Shown: piece by piece, positions 1 through 7,348 of the stretch
Layout of the letters: each line of letters starts with the position of its first letter
Position numbering within the stretch: position 1 is the first letter of the stretch
Assembly (NCBI GenBank): GCA_040381555.1
Contig: JBEIHC010000094.1
Coordinates: forward strand, 1 to 11,348
Source: CANHCC01 sp040381555
GTDB lineage: Bacteria; Bacteroidota; Bacteroidia; J057; RFSG01
DNA: 11,348 nt
Reading direction: 5' to 3'
The notes under the pieces: model-generated
The model's database searches: none
The model's input: only the letters and a program-made list of their open reading frames with translations
What the model was told of the DNA's origin: nothing
Translations under genes and position numbers: made by a program

Positions 1-1
1 A

Positions 2-115
2 ATCTCCTCGAAAGAAATTGCTTTCGTCCAGCAATCACTTAATGAAAGGCCTCGACAGACCTTAAACTGGGATACTCCATTGGAAAGATTTAATCAATTA
101 ATTTTAACAGCTTAA
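2..115 (+). CDS. IS30-family transposase, C-terminal fragment (cut by window edge)
   Basis: The plus-strand frame starting at base 2 is open to a TAA at 113-115 and encodes about 37 residues, including LNERPRQTLNWDTPLERF. This is the characteristic C-terminal end of IS30-type DDE transposases (LNxRPRKxLxxxTPxExF), just after the last catalytic acidic residue, which is outside the window. The stop lies about 27 nt from the inferred element end, which is normal for the family. The rest of the protein, probably about 300 residues, would be to the left of the window. It is transcribed toward the methylase gene and against it. Confidence 0.82.
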   Translation: MSSKEIAFVQQSLNERPRQTLNWDTPLERFNQLILTA

Positions 116-2488
116 TTTTGCACTGGCCACTTGAAACCACCCATACTTTCCGGTTGCTGATTTAAATTTTCTCTTGAAATATGCAATTAGTTCTTTTGGG
201 ATACTTTGAATTTTTATATAAGGAGGATTACCAATAACTATATCAAACCCCATATTTCCATTTAATAGATAAGGATTCAGCACTTCCGGAAAATCCAACT
301 TCCAATCGAAATGTTCAAAAGGCTCTTCTTTGTTTTGTTTCAGTTTTTGCAGTCTGGCAATATGCCGGTCAAAATCTTTTACCTTTTGCTTTAATTCCTC
401 ATTGTAGCGCAAGTCGCTGGCAGAAGGTGCAAAGCCTCCTTTTTCATTATTGCTTGATAAAAACTTTTCTTTGTTGAATGACAGTTGATTAATTAATAGC
501 TCGATTTTAAGATGTCGAATTTCGGCTTGGAGTTTCTTTTTATTCTTGTTTTCTGGCTTAAAGAATAACTTCTGTTTTTCTGCAATTTCTTTTAATAGTC
601 TTTGTATATTTTCAACAATGTGTTTACTTCCGGTGGTATGTTTTTTTCTCTCCCAATCTATTTCAATAACATCCCCTTCAAACTTGCTCACCAAACTGTC
701 GCCCACCACGATTTTATAATCCAGGTTAGGCAAGGCTCTTGGTTTTTCTTCGTCCACCACCAAACTTAGCCAGAAGCGTAATCGTGCAATATCTACTGCT
801 CCTTTTTCAATATCAACACCATAGATAGAGTTTTGGATGATATTTTCTTTTACCTCAGCTGGTTTCCAGGGATGTTGTAGTTCATAGGAAAGAACTTCTT
901 TTATGGCATGTATTTCCTGTAATAGCCCCATTGGGAAAGCTCCGGATCCAATGGCAGGGTCACAGATTTTTACAGTATCTAATAGAGTGTCAATTTTCTT
1001 TAATTGACCCTTGGTCAAGTGTTTAATGTCTTTATATTTTACAATAATGGACACATCTTCCCGGTTCAGGGCTTTGTCACCTAATTGTTCTACGAACTTC
1101 AATTGGCCTATCCTAGTTTCATTGCCAAATAGTTCTATTTGTTGATTACCAAGCTCCTTATAAACCGTATAATCTTTACTTAAATGTGTGGTCAGATATT
1201 CTGTTAAACTTTCCTGGCACATGTAATGCACAATTTCCTTTGGCGTGTAGAATGCACCTTTATCTTTATTGTCTTCCAGAAGGTTTTCAAAAATGTGACC
1301 AAGCATTTCGGGGTCCACTGCTACGGTATGGTCGTCCGGGCTGTCTTCATAAACCGTAAAGTTGAAAGCATCTAAGAAGTCAAGGAAACCTCTTGCATTT
1401 TCCTTGGTCTTTTCAGTGAGAAGGGTATCTTCAAAATCGGGGTGATGAAACAGTTTGGATGGTATGGGGAGAATTGCATCATCAAAATTATCCTTGTCGA
1501 ATAAGCCCCCATTCAAAAAAGGAACTTTTACCTTTAGGCCATTAGGCATTTTAAAGTCATCATTATTTCTAGAAAGATTCAAGGTTTCAAAGAATAGTTT
1601 CGATAGCCAATCCGGATAAAAGGATTTATTTGTACCAGATTGAATTAATAATTGTTTAATGAAATCTAATCGTCGATCTTTATAATGGGTATCGCTTGCA
1701 CCTAACCATCCTTTTTTCTGAACAAAATATAGAAACACAATCCTGCCTAAGAGTTTCTTTACAAAATCTCTCACGGCTTTGGGGTCTTTTTTAAATGCGG
1801 AAGTATATAGGTTACTGGGTTTCGAAACCGTTGCTTCTTTTATTTGAGATTTTCCAGATCTAATCTGACGAATGCCTGTGAAATAGGATACAAAGGATTG
1901 GTAATGTTCATAATATTCATCAAAAAAGGCCTCACTCATTTTTTCAACGGAGAAGGCATTCACTAAATCTTGAAAAGTAATTGTATTTTCTGTGCTTAAA
2001 GCTTCAAATCGTTCTGCAGCTGTTTTGCAGGTTTCTGAAGGGCCTAAGAGGTAAGTGTAGCGTTTCGCATGCGTTACTTTTTCCTGGATTCCCTTAGGCG
2101 TAAGTTCACTGTCTTTTGCAATCAGGGTAAAACGCCATACTTTGTTATTTTTTGGAGCGATAAAATTTACAAGAGCTATTTGGCCTGCTGTAAGCATTTT
2201 TCTTACATATCGCTGAATGGCAACTTTGCTATATTCGATTCTGACGGTTGGTTGTAAAATGATTTCATAGCATGAAATTTCGGTACCATCTTCCAGTTGG
2301 ATATTTCCATAAATGGAAACGGATTGTATTATGCTTTGCTCAGATTTATTGGGTTGTACCGAAGCAGGTAGAGCAGAATTCCTTAGGATGAAGCAGGTTC
2401 CAAAAACCGGGCTTAGTACTTCTTTTCCAAAAAGTAACCTATCGTAGGGTTTTTGCAGTGCAGTTTGTAATTGTATTCTGTTAGCCAT
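104..2488 (-). CDS. Eco57I-like N6-adenine DNA methylase, 3' end lost to IS insertion
   Basis: The 794-residue protein is an Eco57I/type IIG-style class I DNA methyltransferase that would methylate adenine in a specific site using S-adenosylmethionine. Visible motifs: GAFYTP at 411-416 (N6-MTase family signature), SAM-binding motif I DPAIGSGAF at 510-518, YGVDIEKGAVDIARLRFWLSL at about 557-576, and the catalytic motif IV GNPPY with N754-P-P-Y757. In relatives, sequence after NPPY continues for several hundred residues and carries the rest of the catalytic fold and the target-recognition region. Here native sequence stops at about residue 782 and the last 12 residues (GWFQVASAKLSC) come from the IS30 end. 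The start ATG overlaps the KilA-N stop by one base (TAATG). It is probably inactive or unable to recognise DNA. I see no clear N-terminal nuclease motif. Confidence 0.88.
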   Translation of the reverse strand: MANRIQLQTALQKPYDRLLFGKEVLSPVFGTCFILRNSALPASVQPNKSEQSIIQSVSIYGNIQLEDGTEISCYEIILQPTVRIEYSKVAIQRYVRKMLTAGQIALVNFIAPKNNKVWRFTLIAKDSELTPKGIQEKVTHAKRYTYLLGPSETCKTAAERFEALSTENTITFQDLVNAFSVEKMSEAFFDEYYEHYQSFVSYFTGIRQIRSGKSQIKEATVSKPSNLYTSAFKKDPKAVRDFVKKLLGRIVFLYFVQKKGWLGASDTHYKDRRLDFIKQLLIQSGTNKSFYPDWLSKLFFETLNLSRNNDDFKMPNGLKVKVPFLNGGLFDKDNFDDAILPIPSKLFHHPDFEDTLLTEKTKENARGFLDFLDAFNFTVYEDSPDDHTVAVDPEMLGHIFENLLEDNKDKGAFYTPKEIVHYMCQESLTEYLTTHLSKDYTVYKELGNQQIELFGNETRIGQLKFVEQLGDKALNREDVSIIVKYKDIKHLTKGQLKKIDTLLDTVKICDPAIGSGAFPMGLLQEIHAIKEVLSYELQHPWKPAEVKENIIQNSIYGVDIEKGAVDIARLRFWLSLVVDEEKPRALPNLDYKIVVGDSLVSKFEGDVIEIDWERKKHTTGSKHIVENIQRLLKEIAEKQKLFFKPENKNKKKLQAEIRHLKIELLINQLSFNKEKFLSSNNEKGGFAPSASDLRYNEELKQKVKDFDRHIARLQKLKQNKEEPFEHFDWKLDFPEVLNPYLLNGNMGFDIVIGNPPYIKIQSIPKELIAYFKRKFKSATGKYGWFQVASAKLSC
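116..142. repeat. Putative right terminal inverted repeat of the IS30-family element
   Basis: Twenty-seven bases between the transposase stop and the point where methylase coding sequence resumes. On the minus strand the segment is read through as the codons for GWFQVASAK at the end of the truncated methylase. It is called an inverted repeat by position only; the matching left repeat is not in the window. Confidence 0.5.
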
Positions 2489-3312
2489 TATTTCAGTTTG
2501 TTTAAATTTTTATTGGCGAGCAAAGATTTCATTTGGGTGATGGCGATTTTGTTGAGTTGAGCTAATCTTTCAGGTTGTGTTAACCCCTGATGAATCAGTA
2601 CAGCATTGAGACTTTCCAAATTACTTAACACGACCAGCTGCTCAATGCTTGCTGCATCACGGATGTTACCTTTTTCCTCTGGATTTTTATCTCTCCAGTG
2701 TTTGGCAGTTATTCCAAATAAGGCCATATTCAGCATATCTGCCTCATCGGCATAAACAAAATTGATCTTCTCTTTTGTCAATGCCGATGGGATGAGTTTT
2801 TCCTTGATGGCGTCTGTTTGAATTCGGTAATTTACTTTGGCAAGGGTTCGTTGCAGGTTCCAATCAAGTTTGTTTCGGCTATTTTCATCCTCTTTAAGAC
2901 GCTGGAATTCCTTTATAACATATAGCTTGAATTCAATGGAAATCCAAGAAGCAAATTCCAAGGCTATGTCTTTATGGGCAAAGGTACCACCATAACGACC
3001 TGCTTTTGAGACGATACCAATGGCATTAGTAGATTCAATCCACCGTTTGGGGGTCATCACAAAACTGTTTAGCCCTGCCTGTTTTCTAAACCCCTCGAAT
3101 TCGAGGGGTTTAAAATTGGGGTTGTAAATTGTTTCCCAGAAACCCAATAATTCAATGGTATTACGGTTTCTCATCCAGTTTTGAATGATGGTGTCTGTAT
3201 GCTCTGTATCCTTGTATCTGGCAATATCAGTAAGTGAGATAAAGTCTGATTGATCAATATACAATACCGAAATCTGAATGCCACTTACCTGAATTTTCGA
3301 ACTCTTTGTCAT
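2488..3312 (-). CDS. KilA-N domain protein of a restriction-modification-like operon
   Basis: The 274-residue protein has a KilA-N DNA-binding domain at about residues 15-140: FISLTDIARYKD, then IIQNWMRNRNTIELLGFWE, then the FEGFRKQAGLNSFVMTPKRW segment, and a closing block with GRYGGTFAHKDIALEFASW and FKLYVIKEFQRLKE. The remaining ~130 residues are charged and helical-looking with no catalytic motif I recognise. KilA-N proteins occur in phages and next to bacterial methylase and helicase genes; their exact role there is not settled. It starts 2 nt after the helicase stop and its TAA shares a base with the methylase ATG, so the three genes are probably translationally coupled. By inference it could be a DNA-binding specificity or regulatory subunit. 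A 26-bp perfect palindrome lies inside the gene (3087-3112). Confidence 0.85.
   Translation of the reverse strand: MTKSSKIQVSGIQISVLYIDQSDFISLTDIARYKDTEHTDTIIQNWMRNRNTIELLGFWETIYNPNFKPLEFEGFRKQAGLNSFVMTPKRWIESTNAIGIVSKAGRYGGTFAHKDIALEFASWISIEFKLYVIKEFQRLKEDENSRNKLDWNLQRTLAKVNYRIQTDAIKEKLIPSALTKEKINFVYADEADMLNMALFGITAKHWRDKNPEEKGNIRDAASIEQLVVLSNLESLNAVLIHQGLTQPERLAQLNKIAITQMKSLLANKNLNKLK
3087..3112. repeat. 26-bp perfect palindrome within the KilA-N gene
   Basis: The half-site TAAACCCCTCGAA is followed at once by its exact reverse complement, with no spacer, giving 13 bp per arm and a central GAATTC. Pairing breaks on the next base outward (C at 3086 against A at 3113). The codons read as F-K-P-L-E-F-E-G-F on the minus strand, in a part of the KilA-N domain where FEGF-like sequence is expected. 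It may be a binding site, a hybrid of codon constraint and chance, or a hairpin. Confidence 0.9.
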
Positions 3313-3314
3313 GA

Positions 3315-6300
3315 TTAGATATAACTTTGAGTTAGGACAATCTTAGGATTCACGATACCTTGTATGGTTTTTTTCTCCTCAACTGTTTCGACATTTGAGG
3401 AGAGATCGTAGCTATCCAGCAATTCCATAAAAAGTTTTTCTACAAACTTTGCAGGGTCTTTAAGCAATTTTGTGTTAGCAGTAAAAAAGTCATTGATGGA
3501 TTTGGGTAATCCCTTGGAGCCATAAGTTCCTTTTTTTATAAGATCGAGTGCCCGTTGCAAAGCCATCCTTTTTTGTTCAGTTGGCGCAACTTTTAGGATT
3601 GCGTTAATGTTGGTAATTGCTTTGTTTTCTGCCGGACTTAAATTTTTTCTGGAAATGGTCTGGATATTTTCCTGATTCTTTTCTGACTTGAAGTATTCAA
3701 GTCCTATTATAGTTTGTTGGTGGTGTAGATCATGCAGGGGAACGGCATTTTCGTTCTCTTCAGCTTTATAAATCTTAATTGCTTGAAGAAAGTTTAATTC
3801 AATAATATTTAATTCAGGCGTAATTAAGCAGAATATTCCCGGATGATTTTCACTTTTTAAATATGTAAGTGAAGTCATTTGTAGGGGATAATTTAATTCC
3901 CCGGTTTCAGATTCTAACAGGGTGAGCTGAAGGTCTTGGGTAGCTTTTCTACCACACCTAGCTTTATTAGGGATTTTTGAAATTTCGGCATACCGTTTAG
4001 GGTGTTTCTTTTTGAATTCCCTTAATGCAGTTAAATAGCTTATTATCTCACTTTCTTCTTTTTGAATTTTGTTGCCAAACAATGCTCCATCTCCCTTTTC
4101 CTCAAGTAGAGAAAATATCTTATTGTCCTCGCCAAATGCCGTATGAAAGGACTGTAATTTCCTTAAGGCATTATTCACCAATTTGATTTGTTCATCCCCA
4201 TGGGCTGACGGGTAGAAGTTATAAACGAAAATTTGTTCCGATCTTGATCCAATTCTATTTACACGGCCAATGCGTTGCATTAGGCGTGTTGCGTTCCAGG
4301 GAACATCATAATTCACAATCAAATTACTTCGATGTAAGTTTATTCCTTCTGCTAATACTTCGGTTGTAATAATGATGTCATAATCCCTTTTCCACTTTTC
4401 TTCTTCAAGATTAGCATCAAAGTTTTCCCGGAGAATATTTTCAACGGATTTTCTGTTTTCCGCGCTTACCGTAAGAACCCGATATTTAAAATTATCCTTA
4501 ATATGTTCAGAAAGTTGCTCAGCAGTTTCTTTTGATTCTGAGAAGATTACTAATTGTCTGCTTGGGTTATGTTTTTTACTTTTGAAAAATTCATGTGTTA
4601 ATTTTTCACTGAATGCTTTCAGTTTTGGATCTTGCTTCACTTTACTCCAGCGATTTACCAGGTCATCCACTTTTTCTTTATCGGATTTCAGTAGATTTAG
4701 GAATTTCTTATCGAAAGCCGACTTTTTAAATTCTTTATTGTTGCCCCCTTTTTCATTGATTCTAGACTCGATCTGGTCATAACTGGCACCGTCCTCCAAT
4801 AACTTATTTATGTCAAGATCCGGCGCAATAAAGATTCTATTATTTTCAAACATTTCAATCATATTATCAATAGCTCTTTTGAAGCGATTGATGGATTGGG
4901 TAAAGGCATAAAAACTACTTTCCAAACGCTTTACTAAGAGCGTTTTCATAATCGCACTCAATCTACTGGAAATAGAATTTACATTGCCGTAAATCTTTTT
5001 ATCATCTTCATTTGATAGAAATTCAATGGCTCGGTAACGATAATATCCTAAACCTTCTGTCTCGTTTCCATATTCATCTAATCTTGTAATTAAAGAAACA
5101 GTTTCATAAAATAGAGAAGCTAATTTGCCATCTAATTCATAGTACAATGAAATGGGATCATCTACTTTGGGGAAGATGATACCTTGATTTTTCATATCTT
5201 CTAAATATTCCTTATTCTTTTCAATGTCGGTTCTTGTTCTTCTAATTACGAGTGGTTCAACAACATCATCTCTTAATTTTTGGAACAACGATTTAAGCTT
5301 TTTAATGTTAAGTTCTTTTTCTGAGGCAAGTTTCTGGTATTGCTCGTTCAATGGCTTGAAATAGTCCTGGAGATTTCTGATATTCTCCAAAGTACTGTTC
5401 CTTTTATCTTGAAATAGATAAAGTTGATTCTCTATGTCCTGAGGTCTATTATTAAGTGGGGTAGCAGAAATAAGTATTACTTTTTTTCTTGTATCCCCAT
5501 TTTCAGAGGGCCGACTTCTGGGTTTTTTACAGATTTCCTGTAAGGCCAAATACATATCCGTATAATCGTTTCTAAATTTGTGTGATTCATCCACCACAAT
5601 CATATCAAACTTATCGGAATTGGAATAGTGGTAATTATCCTCATCTAAAATTTTATTTAAACTGCCAAGGGTAATAAATTCGAAATGATTTTTGATTTGA
5701 AAATCTTCTGTTGTTCTTCTCCAGTTTGCTTCCAGAGCTGGAGGTACAACTATTAAGATTTTAGAATGAGTTCCATTTTCATAAATAAATTTCTTTATGA
5801 CCATGCAAGCAATAATCGTTTTTCCCAGACCTACGACATCGGCCAAGATAAAGCCATTGTGCTTCATCATAATGGCATATCCCTGATTTGCGGCATCTGA
5901 TTGGTATTTCAAACGCATGAACTTATCAGGAAGTAGTAAGTCAATATTGTAAGGATCATATTCAACGCGTTTACCAAAATACTCTATCAGCATTTTGATA
6001 TACAATTCATGTGGAGTGAAATCGTCACGCAGATAAGTTTTGTTTTTGATGGTATTCGCCTCAGCATGAAGGATTGGAATAGATTCATTCCAAAGTCTTT
6101 CAAACTCCTCTGTTGCAAATTTTACATCTTCATAGTCCCTAAGACTCACATTGAATTCATAATTGGACTCAGGGTTAGCCCCTAATCCGGCATCAGTAAG
6201 ATTGGACGATCCGGTAATTACCTCACACGATCCATATTCATTAAATACTGCGGGTCGAAATATGTATACTTTGGCGTGTATTTTTTTCTTGGGATGTGCC

Positions 6301-6674
6301 CTAAGTTCTATTTTTCCTGTAATAAGGTCTTCAATGAACTGAATAATTCCTTTTTCAGTGATTTCGTCATAGTCCGCATCTTGAATGTTTTTGATAATTT
6401 CTTCCAAGAAATCTGCTTTTGTTTCATCAGGATTATCAATATAAAGTTGACCTTTGTCATGGTATTTCTTTATCAGTTGATCCACATTAATACCCACCAG
6501 AATTCTGATTTTAGGAATTTTGTCCAGAAAGGCTCTTACTTTAAAATATCCAGAGGTTCTAAAATATCCAACAAGGGCATCAAAATGGCGGATGCTTTCA
6601 ATATTCGTAAAGACTCCCTCAAATTTTTTGAGTAAGCTATTGTCGTCCTGATTTGTAAAAAATTTAGTTGGCAT
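3315..6674 (-). CDS. PLD-like nuclease / SNF2-family helicase fusion protein
   Basis: The 1119-residue protein joins two activities. Residues ~1-205 form a phospholipase-D-like domain with one HKD-type motif, H133-A-K135 then GSSN at 155-158 (SSNLTDAGLGAN), as in PLD-fold nucleases. Residues ~250-850 form a superfamily 2 SNF2-type ATPase: Q258 in KYQSDAANQGY, Walker A ADVVGLGKT at 278-286, DESH at 362-365, SAT at 403-405, and motif VI QRIGRVNRIGS at 800-810, with a long charged insertion (~510-690) between the two lobes. The ~270-residue C-terminus is unassigned. PLD plus SNF2 helicases accompany DNA methylases in defence loci, and DISARM's DrmD is also SNF2-like, but no drmA or drmB is present here. 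It is first of the coupled trio, with KilA-N following 2 nt after its TAA. By inference it translocates on and cuts unmodified DNA. The ATG at 6674 lacks a Shine-Dalgarno, as usual in Bacteroidota. Confidence 0.88.
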   Translation of the reverse strand: MPTKFFTNQDDNSLLKKFEGVFTNIESIRHFDALVGYFRTSGYFKVRAFLDKIPKIRILVGINVDQLIKKYHDKGQLYIDNPDETKADFLEEIIKNIQDADYDEITEKGIIQFIEDLITGKIELRAHPKKKIHAKVYIFRPAVFNEYGSCEVITGSSNLTDAGLGANPESNYEFNVSLRDYEDVKFATEEFERLWNESIPILHAEANTIKNKTYLRDDFTPHELYIKMLIEYFGKRVEYDPYNIDLLLPDKFMRLKYQSDAANQGYAIMMKHNGFILADVVGLGKTIIACMVIKKFIYENGTHSKILIVVPPALEANWRRTTEDFQIKNHFEFITLGSLNKILDEDNYHYSNSDKFDMIVVDESHKFRNDYTDMYLALQEICKKPRSRPSENGDTRKKVILISATPLNNRPQDIENQLYLFQDKRNSTLENIRNLQDYFKPLNEQYQKLASEKELNIKKLKSLFQKLRDDVVEPLVIRRTRTDIEKNKEYLEDMKNQGIIFPKVDDPISLYYELDGKLASLFYETVSLITRLDEYGNETEGLGYYRYRAIEFLSNEDDKKIYGNVNSISSRLSAIMKTLLVKRLESSFYAFTQSINRFKRAIDNMIEMFENNRIFIAPDLDINKLLEDGASYDQIESRINEKGGNNKEFKKSAFDKKFLNLLKSDKEKVDDLVNRWSKVKQDPKLKAFSEKLTHEFFKSKKHNPSRQLVIFSESKETAEQLSEHIKDNFKYRVLTVSAENRKSVENILRENFDANLEEEKWKRDYDIIITTEVLAEGINLHRSNLIVNYDVPWNATRLMQRIGRVNRIGSRSEQIFVYNFYPSAHGDEQIKLVNNALRKLQSFHTAFGEDNKIFSLLEEKGDGALFGNKIQKEESEIISYLTALREFKKKHPKRYAEISKIPNKARCGRKATQDLQLTLLESETGELNYPLQMTSLTYLKSENHPGIFCLITPELNIIELNFLQAIKIYKAEENENAVPLHDLHHQQTIIGLEYFKSEKNQENIQTISRKNLSPAENKAITNINAILKVAPTEQKRMALQRALDLIKKGTYGSKGLPKSINDFFTANTKLLKDPAKFVEKLFMELLDSYDLSSNVETVEEKKTIQGIVNPKIVLTQSYI

Positions 6675-6726
6675 CTAATCTGTAACTTATATCTTAAAAA
6701 AGCGGATAAAACAAAACATTTCTACA

Positions 6727-7032
6727 TTACCCAGTATATAACAACTGTTTCGTCTCCTGCACACTTTTGATAAAATAAGGATTTGAAAGGGATCGTTCGG
6801 TATTTAAATCTACTTTTCGGTTGAATAACTTTTCCAATTCAGTATGCAGCTCAAAATAGTTATCTGTGTATTTTTCTATAGAAATGTCTTTGAATGAAAT
6901 AAGGATATCTATGTCACTGCCTTCATTAAAGTCCAATGAAGTGGCAGAGCCAAACAGATAGGCGGTCTTAATGTCATATTTCACACAAAGGCTGTGTAGT
7001 TCCTGTAATTTATTTGTTATCAGATTTAACAT
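6727..7032 (-). CDS. MntA-like minimal nucleotidyltransferase
   Basis: The 101-residue protein is a small DNA-polymerase-beta-type nucleotidyltransferase of the minimal (MNT) group. The active-site signature is intact: G28-S29 in YLFGSA, the D40-I-D42 pair in GSDIDILISF, and a likely third acidic residue D75 in KVDLNTE. In this family the enzyme usually pairs with a HEPN toxin (MntA/HepT) and acts as the antitoxin by adding AMP to it. No HEPN gene or Rx4-6H motif is visible on either side here, so it is an orphan in this window. It lies 52 nt upstream of the helicase on the same strand and could be the first gene of the defence operon or an independent one; nothing in the gap is clearly a promoter or terminator. 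Confidence 0.82.
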   Translation of the reverse strand: MLNLITNKLQELHSLCVKYDIKTAYLFGSATSLDFNEGSDIDILISFKDISIEKYTDNYFELHTELEKLFNRKVDLNTERSLSNPYFIKSVQETKQLLYTG

Positions 7033-7147
7033 GACTTTCTTATGAGTCCTTGTATCAATTTAAAATCCCCTATTTTTAGTTAGCCTCATGAGTTTTCCTA
7101 TCAGGAATTTTTACTTCATTGGATCACATTGGTTTTACTCAGTTCTT

Positions 7148-7176
7148 ATCGCATTTCTACTCTTTAAGAATGCGAT
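7148..7176. repeat. 8-bp inverted repeat, 13-nt loop
   Basis: ATCGCATT (7148-7155) and its exact complement AATGCGAT (7169-7176) flank a 13-nt loop. No T-run follows in either direction, so it does not look like a terminator. It lies in the gap between the nucleotidyltransferase and the HMG-CoA lyase, about 120 nt upstream of the former's start, where an operator would be possible. Confidence 0.5.
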
Positions 7177-7288
7177 GGAACCCTAATTTCGATCCAACTC
7201 CATCAATCAAAAATACATATCTGGTGAATGGAATCCAAATTATGGAAGTGGTATCTTGATTTGCGCTCCACACGATATTATTGAGTTT

Positions 7289-7320
7289 AAAAACCAAAAC
7301 CATTTGTCTTGGTCTTTTTT
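7289..7320 (-). terminator. Terminator-like hairpin after the HMG-CoA lyase gene (possibly bidirectional)
   Basis: AAAAACCAA (7289-7297) pairs with TTGGTCTTT (7309-7317) across an 11-nt loop; the only irregular position would be a G-U wobble in the minus-strand RNA. A-runs on one side and T-runs on the other give U-tails in both directions. It lies about 30 nt past the lyase stop at 7349, as expected for ending that transcript. The stem is A+T-rich, so it may be weak. Confidence 0.45.
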
Positions 7321-7348
7321 TGAATGAAATTTTTTACTTATTCTACCC

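Larger units (their letters stand above)
1..142 (+). mobile_element. IS30-family insertion sequence, right end only
   Basis: Only the last part of the element is in the window. It contains the C-terminal codons of an IS30-type transposase (2-115) followed by 27 nt that I take as the right terminal inverted repeat (116-142, TTTTGCACTGGCCACTTG...). The right boundary is inferred from the methylase gene: its protein stays methylase-like up to ...SATGKY and changes abruptly at the codon ending near 142, so target DNA seems to begin at about 143. The left end, its inverted repeat and the target duplication lie outside the window, so the exact edges are uncertain by a few bases. Confidence 0.75.
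7088..7327 (+). pseudogene. Possible decayed small ORF in the gap, one internal stop
   Basis: A plus-strand frame starts at an ATG (7088-7090) and runs to a TGA at 7325-7327, with a single in-frame TAA at 7184-7186. The first half encodes a hydrophobic stretch (HWFYSVLIAFLLF) and the second half a sense-looking segment (EWNPNYGSGILICAPHDII). I do not recognise a family. It may be a remnant of a lost gene, or chance openness in A+T-rich DNA. The 316-nt stretch 7033-7348 holds nothing else gene-like. Confidence 0.22.

Noticed and set aside
104..6674. Complete DISARM or type I restriction system
   Set aside because: No DrmA, DrmB (DUF1998) or HsdS-type specificity gene is present; only partial resemblance to these systems.
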